From assembly GCA_019747815.1 (NCBI GenBank), contig JAIEQJ010000031.1:1-64000 (forward strand): DNA of 64,000 nt, given 5' to 3'. The notes beneath the pieces are model-generated. The model was not told the DNA's origin, did no database searches, and saw only the letters and a list, made by a program, of their open reading frames with translations. This document shows, in pieces, positions 41,418-53,515 of this stretch (the first letter of the stretch is position 1; the number at the start of each line of letters is the position of its first letter). The position numbers and the translations under genes were made by a program. The stretch is from Hyphomonadaceae bacterium. Lineage in GTDB: Bacteria > Pseudomonadota > Alphaproteobacteria > Rhizobiales > Hyphomicrobiaceae.

Positions 41418-42065
41418 ATGTCACACACGGATTCCCCGAGAAGCTCGTTCTGGCCGATCGTCGTCGAGCAGACGACCAGGGGTGAGCGCGGCTACGATTT
41501 GCCCTCGCGCCTGCTCAAGGAGCGCATCATTTTCGTGACGGGCGTGGTCGAGGATCACATGGCGGCCTCGATCTGCATGCAGCTTCTGTTCCTGGAGGCC
41601 GAGAACCCCAAGAAGGAAATCGCCATGTACATCAATTCTCCAGGCGGGGTCGTGACCGCCGGGATGGCGATCTACGACACCATGCAGTTCGTGCGGCCGC
41701 CGATCTCCACGCTGTGCATCGGCCAGGCCGCCTCCATGGGCTCCTTGCTGCTGTGCGCGGGCACGCCGGGTATGCGCTATGCGCTGACCAATGCGCGCAT
41801 CATGGTGCATCAGCCCTCGGGCGGGTTCTCGGGCCAGGCCAGCGATATCGAGCGGCATGCCGAAGACATCATTAAGATGAAGCGGCGCCTAAACGAAGTA
41901 TATGTGAAGCATACAAATAAGAGCTATGAGGTCATCGAGAAAACTCTCGACCGTGATTTCTTCATGACTGCCGATCAGGCCAGGGAGTTTGGTCTTATCG
42001 ACAAGGTGCTGGAGAAGCGGGACGAGGCCGATGGCCTGTTCCCCGGGGGCAAGGCGGCGTCCTAG
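41418..42065 (+). CDS. clpP: ATP-dependent Clp protease proteolytic subunit
   Basis: ClpP forms the tetradecameric chamber that degrades proteins delivered by ClpX or ClpA. The ATG at 41418 yields 215 residues; the first 12-15 are a propeptide-like tail. The catalytic triad is Ser106 (GQAASMGS), His131 (MVHQPSGG) and Asp180 ([11 protein letters not shown]). It lies 90 bases after tig and 344 bases before clpX, the order of the alphaproteobacterial proteostasis block. The start is supported by AGG about 8 bases upstream, not by a strong ribosome site. Confidence 0.97.
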   Translation: MSHTDSPRSSFWPIVVEQTTRGERGYDLPSRLLKERIIFVTGVVEDHMAASICMQLLFLEAENPKKEIAMYINSPGGVVTAGMAIYDTMQFVRPPISTLCIGQAASMGSLLLCAGTPGMRYALTNARIMVHQPSGGFSGQASDIERHAEDIIKMKRRLNEVYVKHTNKSYEVIEKTLDRDFFMTADQAREFGLIDKVLEKRDEADGLFPGGKAAS

Positions 42066-42409
42066 ATGTCGCATCCCCCGCCGGGAAGCCGGCGCCCACG
42101 TGAGCCCCGCGGCAATTCGCCCTGAGGCTTTGCGCCGGGCCGGCTTGAGGCGCGCCGATTGGCGTGGACTTTGCAGGCCTCAGGCTGGCAGTGTCTTCGG
42201 CACCACCCATAGTGGCCGATGCGAAACGGTAAACGGGCGCAGGAAAAGAGATGTTAATCCAATCTTGATCCCGGCGCCGCTAGCATGCTCAGATTGGGAC
42301 CTACTATCCCCAAGGAGCCGGGCCAAAGCGCTGTACGTTAGGGTAGAGGCGATCGGCCCCTGCACGTTGCGTCATCGATCGCCCAGGAAAGACGCCTCGA
42401 GAGAACCGG
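42066..42409. other. clpP-clpX intergenic region
   Basis: No gene or RNA is seen in these 344 bases, which are long for this operon and probably hold a clpX promoter. The region is somewhat AT-richer around 42215-42280 (TTAATCCAATCTTG). GAGAGAACCGG lies directly before the clpX start. Confidence 0.4.
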
Positions 42410-43660
42410 ATGGCCCAGGAAAAGAACACCCTCTACTGCTCCTTCTGCGGTAAGAGCCAGCACGAGGTCCGCAAACTGATTGCCGGTCCAACCGTATTCA
42501 TCTGCGATGAATGCGTCGAGCTGTGCATGGACATCATCCGCGAGGAGAACAAGAACACCCTGGTCAAGTCTCGGGACGGCGTGCCCACCCCGAGTGAGAT
42601 CTGCTCGGTCCTTGATTCCTACGTGATCGGCCAGGATCATGCCAAGCGCGTGCTCTCCGTGGCGGTGCACAATCACTACAAGCGGCTCAATCACGCCGGC
42701 AAGAACAACGACGTCGAACTTGCCAAATCCAACATCCTGCTGGTCGGGCCCACCGGTTGCGGCAAGACGCTGCTGGCGCAGACCCTGGCGCGCATTCTCG
42801 ACGTGCCCTTCACCATGGCCGACGCCACCACGCTGACGGAGGCGGGCTATGTCGGCGAGGACGTGGAGAACATCATCCTCAAGCTGCTGCAGAACGCCGA
42901 CTACAATGTCGAGCGCGCGCAGCGCGGCATCGTCTACATCGACGAGATCGACAAGATCTCGCGCAAGTCCGACAACCCCTCGATCACGCGCGATGTCTCG
43001 GGCGAGGGCGTGCAGCAGGCGCTGCTCAAGATCATGGAAGGGACGGTCGCTTCCGTGCCGCCCCAAGGCGGCCGCAAGCATCCGCAGCAGGAATTCCTGC
43101 AGGTCGACACGTCCAACATCCTGTTCATCTGCGGTGGCGCGTTTGCAGGGCTGGAGAAGATCATCTCCCGGCGCGGCCGCGGCTCGTCGATGGGCTTCGG
43201 CGCCAAGGTGGCGGGTCCGGACGAGCGCCGCACGGGCGATATCCTGAAGGGCGTCGAGCCTGAGGATCTGTTGAAGTTCGGCCTGATCCCCGAGTTCATC
43301 GGCCGCTTGCCGGTGATCGCCACGCTGGAGGACCTGGACGAGGCCGCCCTGATCCAGATTCTGACCATGCCCAAGAACGCGCTGGTCAAGCAGTACCAGC
43401 GGCTGTTCGAGATGGAGGATGTGCGCCTGACGATCACTCAGGATGCGCTGAAGGCCATTGCCCGCAAGGCCATCGACCGCAAGACGGGGGCCCGCGGCCT
43501 GAGGTCCATCATGGAAGCGATCCTGCTCGACACGATGTTCGAGCTGCCCACGCTCAAGGGCGTGGAAGAGGTCGTCATCGGCCCGGAGGTGGCGGACGGC
43601 GGTGCGCGCCCATTGCGCATCTACTCCGATCGCGCCGGGGAGAAGGGATCGAGTGCGTAG
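42410..43660 (+). CDS. clpX: ATP-dependent Clp protease ATP-binding subunit
   Basis: ClpX is the AAA+ unfoldase that recognises tagged proteins and feeds them to ClpP. The 416 residues open with the zinc-binding domain ([15 protein letters not shown], Cys10/13/32/35), followed by Walker A GPTGCGKT (about 114-121), Walker [10 protein letters not shown], and the GYVGEDVE pore-loop region. The arginine-finger segment lies in [12 protein letters not shown]. Length and layout are those of the family. Its role in alphaproteobacterial cell-cycle proteolysis is known. Confidence 0.98.
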   Translation: MAQEKNTLYCSFCGKSQHEVRKLIAGPTVFICDECVELCMDIIREENKNTLVKSRDGVPTPSEICSVLDSYVIGQDHAKRVLSVAVHNHYKRLNHAGKNNDVELAKSNILLVGPTGCGKTLLAQTLARILDVPFTMADATTLTEAGYVGEDVENIILKLLQNADYNVERAQRGIVYIDEIDKISRKSDNPSITRDVSGEGVQQALLKIMEGTVASVPPQGGRKHPQQEFLQVDTSNILFICGGAFAGLEKIISRRGRGSSMGFGAKVAGPDERRTGDILKGVEPEDLLKFGLIPEFIGRLPVIATLEDLDEAALIQILTMPKNALVKQYQRLFEMEDVRLTITQDALKAIARKAIDRKTGARGLRSIMEAILLDTMFELPTLKGVEEVVIGPEVADGGARPLRIYSDRAGEKGSSA

Positions 43661-43976
43661 GCTTTGCAGGGAGGGGTCGCACGGGAAGGCCGGTAGCCTC
43701 ACGTTGCTGCGGAGGGGTGCCCCAGGCGGGCCCTTGATCCGGAGCCTTGCGGCGACCATCTTTCCTGTGACTGAAATGCCGGACGAGACCGGTGCGCTGG
43801 CCGGGCTCGGGTGCGGCTAAGGCGGTGCTCGCATCCGCCCCATCATACCCCTCAACCAAAGCGAGATCGCGTCGGGTGTTGCGGCAGCGACGCCTGAGGA
43901 TGTGGAGCTGTCTGGGTCATTTGGCCAAATCAGGTGTGTGCCGTAAATCCTGAAATGGCGCGGAAAAGAGAGAAAC
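43661..43976. other. clpX-lon intergenic region
   Basis: These 316 bases separate clpX from lon and contain no supported gene. The last 100 bases are AT-richer and likely hold the lon promoter, but no heat-shock consensus could be placed with confidence. No hairpin with a T-run was found. Confidence 0.4.
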
Positions 43977-46394
<2,418 letters not shown>

Positions 46395-46441
46395 CCTTTT
46401 GCCCCGTCCCGCAGGGGCGAGTTGAAGGGACTAGGCTTATC

Positions 46442-46477
46442 GGGTGCAGGATTCTTGGCTAACCCTGCACCCTTTTT
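46442..46477 (+). terminator. Rho-independent terminator after lon
   Basis: GGGTGCAGG (46442-46450) pairs perfectly with CCTGCACCC (46464-46472), and TTTTT follows. It is 47 bases past the lon stop and separates lon from hupB. Confidence 0.85.
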
Positions 46478-46665
46478 AGTGCCGTGCGAGCGACGATTCA
46501 CCCTCTCGAAACCCTAGGAAATCCAGGCGTTTCCGCACAGTTTCCGCTTGACGGACGTAGTCTTTGGGCGTTGTTTCCGGCTCGCGGCAGCGGCTTTTGG
46601 TGTTGCTGGCGCAAGATGCGCGCCCTACCCGCGACCTGTCTTCCCCCAGTACAAGGACGTAAGAG

Positions 46666-46938
46666 ATGAGCAAAAAGGATTTGATCGATGCCGTCGCAGC
46701 GGCGACCGAGCTCAGCAAAGAGAAGGCCACGGTGGCTGTGGATGCTGTGATCGCTCATATCGAAGCCTGCATGAAGAGGGGTGAGGAGGTGCGCATCCCG
46801 GGCTTTGGCACCTTCAAGGTCGCAAAGCGCGCGGCGCGCAAGGCGCGCAACCCGCAGACCGGCGTCGAAATGATGCTCAAGGCCTCGGTTGTTCCCAAGT
46901 TCAGCGCCTCCAAGAACTTGAAGGAAGCGCTGAACTAG
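46666..46938 (+). CDS. hupB: DNA-binding protein HU
   Basis: This small histone-like protein bends and compacts DNA as a dimer. The 90 residues begin MSKKDLIDAVAAATELSKEKA. The GFGTF-K motif is present as IPGFGTFKVAKRAARKARNPQTG (about 44-66), which forms the DNA-gripping arm, and the C-terminal helix is SASKNLKEALN. The start is the ATG at 46666 with AAGGACGTAAGAG upstream. A TTGACG box at 46548-46553 could be the -35 of its promoter. It follows lon, as in related genomes. Confidence 0.97.
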   Translation: MSKKDLIDAVAAATELSKEKATVAVDAVIAHIEACMKRGEEVRIPGFGTFKVAKRAARKARNPQTGVEMMLKASVVPKFSASKNLKEALN

Positions 46939-47073
46939 CGCGCGCTCGGCACATTCCTCATTGACAGGGCGCGCTTGTGCAGGGGCCGGCGCGCTCTTTC
47001 CATTCCGTCCCAGGCTGGCGGGCCCCTGAAACCTGTTGCCCCTGGCGGCGCCGGGCGGCTAGAGAGGCGCCAG

Positions 47074-47148
<75 letters not shown>

Positions 47149-47191
47149 GTGCCGGCGGCCCCGTGCTCCATTTTGGGCCGCTGCCGGCGGC

Positions 47192-47734
47192 ATGAACCTC
47201 GTCCAACCCCGTGCGCGGGCCGCCAAGCCGATGCTGTCCATCAGGGATGAAGGCGATCACGACCGCAGTGCGATCCGGGCGGTGCATCGCGAGGCCTTCG
47301 GCAGCGAGGTGGAGGCTGCGCTGGTGGACGCACTGCGGGACAGTGGACGGGTCGCCTGCTCGCTGGTGGCGCTCCTGGGCGCTGACGTGGTGGGCCATGT
47401 GCTCTTCAGCGATCTGGACGTCGCCGTCGACGGCAGGCGCGTGGCGGCCGTCGCGCTGGCCCCCATGGCCGTACGGCCCGCCGCGCAGCGCCGGGGCATA
47501 GGGTCGCGCCTGATCCAGGCCGGCCTGGATGATGTGCGCGGCAAGGAGCGCACCGCTGTCATCGTCGTGGGGCATCCGGAGTATTACCCGCGCTTCGGCT
47601 TCTCGGCCGAGCTGGCCCGGACACTGTCCTCGCCGTACGCGGGGCCTGCCTGCATGGCCTTGGAGCTGGTTCCCGGCGTGCTGGCGGGTACCGGCGGCAG
47701 CATCCGCTATCCCGATGCCTTCAATGACCTATAG
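47192..47734 (+). CDS. GNAT-family N-acetyltransferase
   Basis: This acetyl-CoA-dependent transferase has 180 residues. The acetyl-CoA motif is PMAVRPAAQRRGIGSRLIQAGL (about 92-113), with Q/R-x-x-G-x-G as QRRGIG. VVGHPEYYPRFGF (about 126-138) is the YPRFGF region of the subgroup, shared with YhbS-type proteins. The first 14 residues before MLSIRDEG may not be translated; an ATG at residue 14 is an alternative start. The acceptor is unknown. A terminator follows at 47783. Confidence 0.88.
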   Translation: MNLVQPRARAAKPMLSIRDEGDHDRSAIRAVHREAFGSEVEAALVDALRDSGRVACSLVALLGADVVGHVLFSDLDVAVDGRRVAAVALAPMAVRPAAQRRGIGSRLIQAGLDDVRGKERTAVIVVGHPEYYPRFGFSAELARTLSSPYAGPACMALELVPGVLAGTGGSIRYPDAFNDL

Positions 47735-47782
47735 CGGCGCTTGACGGGGGAATAGCCCTCACGTAAACGAGCCGTTCGTGAC

Positions 47783-47805
47783 AGCGCGCTTTCGGCGCGC
47801 TTTTT
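47783..47805 (+). terminator. Rho-independent terminator after the acetyltransferase
   Basis: AGCGCGC (47783-47789) pairs with GCGCGCT (47795-47801) around TTTCG, and TTTT follows. It lies six bases before tRNA-Asp and separates it from the preceding gene. Confidence 0.8.
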
Positions 47806-47810
47806 GGACT

Positions 47811-47887
<77 letters not shown>

Positions 47888-48639
47888 TTCAATCCAGTGC
47901 TTGGTGAGATTCCAACATTTGCCCCTAATACGTTTCGGTGGGCGCCGTTGGTTTTTTTGGCTCGTCTGCTCCTCGGCAGATTGCGTCGTGCCCTCACATT
48001 GGCCGCCCGCGCGTCCTGGCTTGATCCCCGTCCCGGACTGAGGCGGGCTGCGCGGCAATCTCGGCATGGCCTTGCGAACAGGGTCATCACCGCCCTCACG
48101 ATCGGGGACATGACCTTCGTCTGCGATATCGCTCCGAGCCGCAGCCTTCTCAAGATCGCCGAGATCGCTGGCGGTGGGCTGTGCCGCGTCGGTGGCCCCT
48201 GGCGGCAAGTGCGGTCCGGCATCGAAAGCGATTGGTTCGACGCTCGCGACCCCGAGCGATACCGCCGTCACCGTGGTGGAGCGGCGCCGTGGAGCGGAGC
48301 AGGCGACAACCATGGTGTAGACGCCTGCGCTCTGGCACCGGCGTCCGCCAGCGACGTCATCCTTGTCTGGCGTTGGGGTCCATCATCGCAGTGCGCGCCT
48401 TGATGAGAGGGGCGGCCATTGGCGCCGCCCATGCGACGCACCCGCAACGCTGTTGGGCGTCATGATCCCGCCGGCAGGTGTTGCGTCCTCCCGGTCTCGG
48501 CATGCCGGCGGTCGGCAGACATCGCATAAGAACCCGGCATATCCGGGATCAGCAAATCTGATCACTGAATAGAGCGATTGGATTTGCGCTTCCCATCTGC
48601 CGCCCATAGTTTGATGCCATGCGCACAAGGGAGGATGAA
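47888..48639. other. Long stretch without a supported gene
   Basis: No gene is supported in these 752 bases. Frames open on both strands, but those on the minus strand end in tRNA-Asp antisense (reading RDLNPRPPA), a known artefact, and lack ribosome sites. The composition is slightly less GC-rich at 47910-47960 and 48520-48600. The only signal I trust is AAGGGAGGA at 48628-48636, the ribosome site of the next gene. It may hold a regulatory region or a decayed gene. Confidence 0.4.
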
Positions 48640-50496
48640 GTGCGAGCCCGGAGCGGTGTGCGGCCGCAGGCCGCACCGAGCCATGCTGCGGATCGGTCCG
48701 GCCGTACCGAGATTCGCAACGGCATGAGCATCGACTGGGACGTGGCGGTCGCCATGGACGACGGCGTCGCCCTGCGCTGCGACGTCTTTCGCCCCGTGCA
48801 GGACGGGCGCTATCCGGTCATCCTGAGCCTTGGCCCCTATGCCAAGGGCCTCGCCTTCCAGGACGGCTACCCCAGCGCCTGGGAGCGCATGGCGGCTCAG
48901 CATCCCGACGTGACGGCCGGCTCCAGCAACACGCATCAAAGCTGGGAGGTGGTGGACCCGGAGAAATGGGTGCCGCACGGCTACGTCTGCGCGCGCTTCG
49001 ATGCACGCGGGTGCGGCCGCTCGCCGGGCTTCATCGACCACTTCTCACCGCGCGAAACGAAGGATCTCTACCACTGCATCGAATGGGCTGCAGCGCAGGC
49101 CTGGTCGAACGGCAAGGTCGGCCTCAACGGCGTTTCCTACTACGCCATCAATCAGTGGCATGTCGCCTCCCTGCAGCCGCCGCATCTGGCCGCCATGTGC
49201 ATCTGGGAGGGCGCCGCCGACTGGTACCGCGACATGACGCACCACGGGGGCATCCTCTCGAGCTTCTGGCAGAACTGGTACGACATGCAGGTCAAGGTCG
49301 TGCAGCACGGGGTTGGCACCCGCGGCCGGCGCAGCCGGGTGCACGGCGAGCTGGTGTGCGGCCCTGATACGCTCTCAGACTCCGAGCTCGAGCGCAACCG
49401 CTGCGACCTCGGCCGCGAGATCCGCGAGCACCCCCTGGACGACGAATATCACAAGGAGCGGTCGCCGGTCTGGTCGAGGGTGAAAGTGCCGTTCCTGTCC
49501 GCGGCGAACTGGGGCGGCCAGGGGCTGCATCCGCGCGGCAACTTCGAGGGCTTCGTGCGCGCCGCCTCCAAACAGAAGTGGCTCGAGGTGCACGGGCTCG
49601 AGCACTGGACGCACTTCTACACGACCTACGGGCGCGAGCTGCAACTGAAGTTCTTCGACCACTTCCTGCACGGCAAGGACAATGGCTGGGACAAGGAGCC
49701 GCGCGTCCTGCTGCAGGTGCGCCATCTCGATGGCTTCGTCGCCCGCCCCGAGAGCAAATGGCCGCCTGCGCGCACCAAGTGGACCAAGGTCTATCTCGAT
49801 CCGGGCGCTGGACTGCTGCGGCAGCAGAAGCCGGCCGGCACCGCGGCGCGCAGCTTCGACGCCATGGGTGACGGCGTCACGTTCCTCACTGCTCCCCTCG
49901 ACGCCGACATCGAGATCACCGGCCCTTCTTCGCTGAAGCTGTTCGTCTCCTCCTCCACCAGCGACGCCGACCTGTTTGTGGTGCTCCGTGCGTTCGCTTC
50001 CGACCTCAGGGAGGTGGTGTTCCAGGGGGCCATCGACCCGCACACACCCATCGGCCAAGGCTGGCTCAGGGCCTCGCATCGCAAGCTCGACAAGAAGCTC
50101 TCGACGCCCTACCGCCCCTACCATACCCACGACCTGCAGCAGCCGCTCAAGTCCGGCAAGGTTGTCGAGGTCGACATCGAGATCTGGCCGACGAGCATCG
50201 TCCTGCCTGCGGGATGCCGCGTGGGGGTGACCATCCGCGGCAAGGACTACGTCTATCCGGGCGCGACGGGCGGCCGGCTCTCCAACTTCAAGAACGAGCT
50301 GAAGGGCTGCGGCCCCTTCCTGCACGATGATCCGCATGACCGGCCGCCGGACATCTTCGAGGGCACGACGACGCTGCATTTCGGGAGGGGGCGCCAATCC
50401 TACCTGCTGCTCCCCATCATTCCGCCAAAGGCCGGCGCGAGAGTGCCGAGACCACGCGCCCGCACGGCCGCGGCAACGACGCGGCGTCGGACATGA
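48640..50496 (+). CDS. CocE/NonD-family hydrolase (S15-like)
   Basis: This serine hydrolase for esters or amides of the X-prolyl-dipeptidase/CocE family has 618 residues. The GTG at 48640 is chosen because AAGGGAGGA lies six bases before it; an ATG at 48619 has no such site. The alpha/beta-hydrolase core includes the nucleophile in NGVSYYAINQWHVA (Ser166). A CocE-type cap and an LLVS-type jelly-roll C-terminal domain (from about 400, FLTAPLDADIEITGPSSLKLFVS) are present. It lies 1 base upstream of an isochorismatase-like gene, followed by an ABC importer, and probably degrades the imported compound. Confidence 0.9.
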   Translation: MRARSGVRPQAAPSHAADRSGRTEIRNGMSIDWDVAVAMDDGVALRCDVFRPVQDGRYPVILSLGPYAKGLAFQDGYPSAWERMAAQHPDVTAGSSNTHQSWEVVDPEKWVPHGYVCARFDARGCGRSPGFIDHFSPRETKDLYHCIEWAAAQAWSNGKVGLNGVSYYAINQWHVASLQPPHLAAMCIWEGAADWYRDMTHHGGILSSFWQNWYDMQVKVVQHGVGTRGRRSRVHGELVCGPDTLSDSELERNRCDLGREIREHPLDDEYHKERSPVWSRVKVPFLSAANWGGQGLHPRGNFEGFVRAASKQKWLEVHGLEHWTHFYTTYGRELQLKFFDHFLHGKDNGWDKEPRVLLQVRHLDGFVARPESKWPPARTKWTKVYLDPGAGLLRQQKPAGTAARSFDAMGDGVTFLTAPLDADIEITGPSSLKLFVSSSTSDADLFVVLRAFASDLREVVFQGAIDPHTPIGQGWLRASHRKLDKKLSTPYRPYHTHDLQQPLKSGKVVEVDIEIWPTSIVLPAGCRVGVTIRGKDYVYPGATGGRLSNFKNELKGCGPFLHDDPHDRPPDIFEGTTTLHFGRGRQSYLLLPIIPPKAGARVPRPRARTAAATTRRRT

Positions 50497-50497
50497 G

Positions 50498-51232
50498 ATG
50501 CGAGGCATGACGCAGGTCGAGATACTCAACCGCTCCACCATGATCGACAAGCTGCACGCGCGGCTGACGCTCAAGCCGCGCGAGACGGCGATCGTGACCA
50601 TCGACATGCATCGCGGCCATCTCGATCCGGCCGTCGCCACCATGGCGGCGCCGCCCGAGGACGCGAGGCGCGTGATCGCTGCGGCCAAGGAGCTGCTCGA
50701 CCTTGCGCGCGGACAGCGCCTGCCGGTCATCCACGTCAAGCTCGTCTATCGGCGCATCCCCGGCCTCGGCAGCGAGGGCATGACCCAGCCCTTCTGGCGC
50801 GCGGTCCACGAGCTCGCCGACAGCGACCGCCTGACGCCGGGCCGGGCCAGCACCGTCAACGACCACAACATTGAGGGCTCGCCGGGCACCGAGATCATCC
50901 CGGAGCTCTACGCCGAGGGCGACTACGTCATCGACAACAAGAAGCGGCTCGACTGCTTCTACGGCACAGACCTCAACCAGCTCTTGCAGGGGCTCGGCAC
51001 GAGGACGGTGGCCCTGATGGGCATCAACACCAACACCTGCGTGCTCAACACGGCCTTCACCGCCTTCAATCTCGACTACCGCGTGCTCGTGCTGTCGGAC
51101 TGCGTCGCCAGCATGTACGGCGCGGACCTGCACGTGCTCGGCTTGCAGAACGTGGCACGCTGCCTTGGCTGGGTGCTCTCCAACCGGGACTTCCGCGACA
51201 AGATCGAGGAGGGCGCCAAGCGCAACGACTAG
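50498..51232 (+). CDS. Isochorismatase-like cysteine hydrolase
   Basis: This is a cysteine amidase-type hydrolase of the nicotinamidase/isochorismatase superfamily. The 244 residues contain the triad: Asp36 in TIDMHRGHLDP, Lys148 or 149 in DNKKRLDCFYGT, and Cys181 in GINTNTCVLNTAF. Such enzymes release ammonia or small acids from amides, carbamates or ureas. Start choice between ATGs at 50498 and 50507 is uncertain. It is one base after the CocE-like gene and 36 bases before the receptor gene of the ABC importer, so all are probably co-transcribed. Confidence 0.9.
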   Translation: MRGMTQVEILNRSTMIDKLHARLTLKPRETAIVTIDMHRGHLDPAVATMAAPPEDARRVIAAAKELLDLARGQRLPVIHVKLVYRRIPGLGSEGMTQPFWRAVHELADSDRLTPGRASTVNDHNIEGSPGTEIIPELYAEGDYVIDNKKRLDCFYGTDLNQLLQGLGTRTVALMGINTNTCVLNTAFTAFNLDYRVLVLSDCVASMYGADLHVLGLQNVARCLGWVLSNRDFRDKIEEGAKRND

Positions 51233-51268
51233 CACCATTTCCACACAAGCCTACCAGGGAGGAACAGA

Positions 51269-52525
51269 ATGGCCCGCAAGCTCAATCGCAGAACATTCCT
51301 CGCCGGGACCGCCGCCGGGACAGCCGCGACGGCACTGCGATTTCCAGCGCCCGCCGTTGCGCAGGCGGCCTCGTTCAAGATCGGCCTGCTCACCGTCAAG
51401 ACGGGGCCGCTGGCGCAAGGCGGCATTCAGATGGAGCAGGGCATCCTGACCTTCCTCAAGGAGAAGGCCAATACGCTCGCCGGCCGCAAGGTGGAGCTGC
51501 TGATCGCCGACACCGGCGGCAACCCGGCCGGCGCGCGCACCAAGGCCCAGGAGGTCATCGAGCGCGACAAGGTCAACGTGATCTTGGGTCCGCTTGCCGC
51601 CTTCGAGCTGCTGGCCATCACCGACTACGTGCGCGACAACGCTACACCGCTGATCAGCCTGGCCGCGGCCGAGGACGTGACGCAGCGACGGGCCAACCCG
51701 TTCATCATCCGCCCGTCGGCGACCTCCGCCCAGTGCTGCCACGTGATGGGCGAGTACGCCACCAAAGAGCTGAAGCACCGGCGCGCGGCCACCATCTCGG
51801 AGGACTTCGCCTTCGGCTACGAGCAGATGGCCGGGTTCCAGCGCGTGTTCGAGGACAGCGGCGGCAAGGTGGTCAAGAAGCTGTGGCCGCCGCTGGTGAC
51901 GCCCGACTACACGCCCTTCATCGCCCAGATCGGCAACGTCGACTGCGTCTTCAACGGCTTTGCCGGCTCCAATCCGGTGAAGTTCATGCGCTCGTATGCG
52001 GACCTCGGCCTCAAGGCGAAGACCCCGCTGCTGGCCGGATGGACCGCCATGGACGACGCCTTGCTGCGCAGCCTGGGCGACGAGGCGGTCGGGGTCGTCT
52101 CCGCCGCCTTCTACTCGGCCGATTTCGGCTCCGACAGCAACAAGCGCTTCGTCGCCGCCATGCAGAAAGACTACAATGTTCTGCCGGGCGGCTACTCGGC
52201 CGGCATGTACGTGGCCGGCCAGTGCGTGGAGGCCGCCATCCAGGCGCTCGGCGCCCAGGCCGACGACCGCAAGGCGTTGGCGGAAGCCTTGCACAAGGTC
52301 TCGCTCGCCGACACGCCGCGTGGCGCCGTCAAGTTCGATGCGTACGGCAATGTGGTGGGTGACGTCTTCATCCGCCGTTGCGAGAAGAAGGGCAGCGCGC
52401 TGGTGAACACGGTGATCAAGACCTATCCCAATGTCAGCCAGTTCTGGACCTACAACGAGAAGGAGTTCCTGGCGAACCCGGTCTACACGCGCGACTATCC
52501 GCCCGCGCGCAATCTGGAGAACTGA
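51269..52525 (+). CDS. ABC transporter substrate-binding protein (Leu/Ile/Val-type)
   Basis: This periplasmic receptor of the family type I has 418 residues from the ATG at 51269 (GGGAGGAAC upstream). The N-terminus carries a Tat-type signal with RRTFLAGTAAG, cleaved near residue 31. The mature protein opens SFKIGLLTVKTGPLAQGGIQMEQGI, the LivK layout, with LLIADTGGNPAGARTKAQEVIERDKVNVILGP following. Ligands in this family are mostly amino acids, but amides, urea and aromatic acids occur. Neighbouring hydrolases point to a compound with an ester or amide bond; this is inference. Confidence 0.92.
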   Translation: MARKLNRRTFLAGTAAGTAATALRFPAPAVAQAASFKIGLLTVKTGPLAQGGIQMEQGILTFLKEKANTLAGRKVELLIADTGGNPAGARTKAQEVIERDKVNVILGPLAAFELLAITDYVRDNATPLISLAAAEDVTQRRANPFIIRPSATSAQCCHVMGEYATKELKHRRAATISEDFAFGYEQMAGFQRVFEDSGGKVVKKLWPPLVTPDYTPFIAQIGNVDCVFNGFAGSNPVKFMRSYADLGLKAKTPLLAGWTAMDDALLRSLGDEAVGVVSAAFYSADFGSDSNKRFVAAMQKDYNVLPGGYSAGMYVAGQCVEAAIQALGAQADDRKALAEALHKVSLADTPRGAVKFDAYGNVVGDVFIRRCEKKGSALVNTVIKTYPNVSQFWTYNEKEFLANPVYTRDYPPARNLEN

Positions 52526-52654
52526 GGAGGCGGCGACGGCAATGACCGAGATTGCGGCGTGTTCCCTCCTCCCTCAAGGGGAACGCGAGGACGGCGGCGC
52601 CTCCAGATTTGCCCAACAACCGGAATGGCGCTCTCCGCAAGGGCGAGGGCGCCC

Positions 52655-53515
52655 ATGAGCCTGTGGCTGACCCTGGCGGTGAACAGTGTGGCTCTGGGTG
52701 GCTTGCTGTTCCTGCTGTCCTCGGGCTTCTCGCTGATCTTCGGTCTGATGCGCATCCCCAACCTGATGCACGGCTCGTTCTTCATGCTGGGGGCCTACCT
52801 CGGGGTCGCGTTGCTGGCACGCGGCATCAACTTCTGGATCGCCGCGCTGGCGAGCGCCGCCGCCATGGCGCTGATCGGCGGCCTGATTGAGCGCGTCCTG
52901 CTGCGACGCCTCGAAGGCCAGGTGCTGCCGCAAGTGCTGCTGACGCTGGGCTTCGCCTTCATCATCGCGGATGTCTGCCTCATGCTGTGGACCGGCGACC
53001 CGTGGCAGCCGGCCACGCCCGACCATTTGCGCGGGGCCGTGCAGGTGGCAGGGCTGTATTTTCCGCTGTACCGCCTGGTGGTGGTCGCCGTCGCCGTCGC
53101 CATTGCCATCGCCCTGTGGCTCCTAGTCGACTGGACCCGCCTCGGCGCCATGATCCGCGCCGGCGTCGACGATGCCCCCATCGCCCGCGTCGTCGGCATC
53201 AGGGTGTCGCAGCTCTTCACGCTGGTGTTCGCGCTTGGCGCGGCGCTTGCGGGATTTGGCGGGGTCATGGGTGCGCCCTATCTCTCCGTATATCCAGGCC
53301 TCGACTTCGAGATGCTGCCGCTCGCTCTCATCGTGGTGATCCTGGGCGGCGTCGGCAGCCTGCTGGGGGCCTTGGTCGGCAGCTTCCTCATCGGCTTTCT
53401 CTACAATTTCGGCACGGCGCTGCTGCCCGATCTCGCCTACGTCATTCTGTTCCTGCCCATGGTGCTCATCCTGGTGCTGCGGCCGCAGGGCCTGTTCGGC
53501 AAGGTGACAACGTGA
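52655..53515 (+). CDS. livH: Branched-chain-type ABC permease, LivH
   Basis: This permease has 286 residues from the ATG at 52655, with GAGGG upstream. About eight helices are seen. The FGLMRIPNLMHGSFFMLGAYLG motif (about 20-45) and the LGAMIRAGVDDAPIARVVGI coupling loop (about 160-180) are usual for LivH. LGGVGSLLGALVGSFLIGFL is in the last third. The 129 bases between the receptor gene and livH are rich in CCTC/GAGG repeats (TCCCTCCTCCCTC), probably an intergenic palindrome. Confidence 0.9.
   Translation: MSLWLTLAVNSVALGGLLFLLSSGFSLIFGLMRIPNLMHGSFFMLGAYLGVALLARGINFWIAALASAAAMALIGGLIERVLLRRLEGQVLPQVLLTLGFAFIIADVCLMLWTGDPWQPATPDHLRGAVQVAGLYFPLYRLVVVAVAVAIAIALWLLVDWTRLGAMIRAGVDDAPIARVVGIRVSQLFTLVFALGAALAGFGGVMGAPYLSVYPGLDFEMLPLALIVVILGGVGSLLGALVGSFLIGFLYNFGTALLPDLAYVILFLPMVLILVLRPQGLFGKVTT

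Noticed and set aside
42338-43759. A 473-codon open frame antisense to clpX.
   Set aside because: clpX on the other strand is certain, and the antisense product has no recognisable fold or ribosome site.
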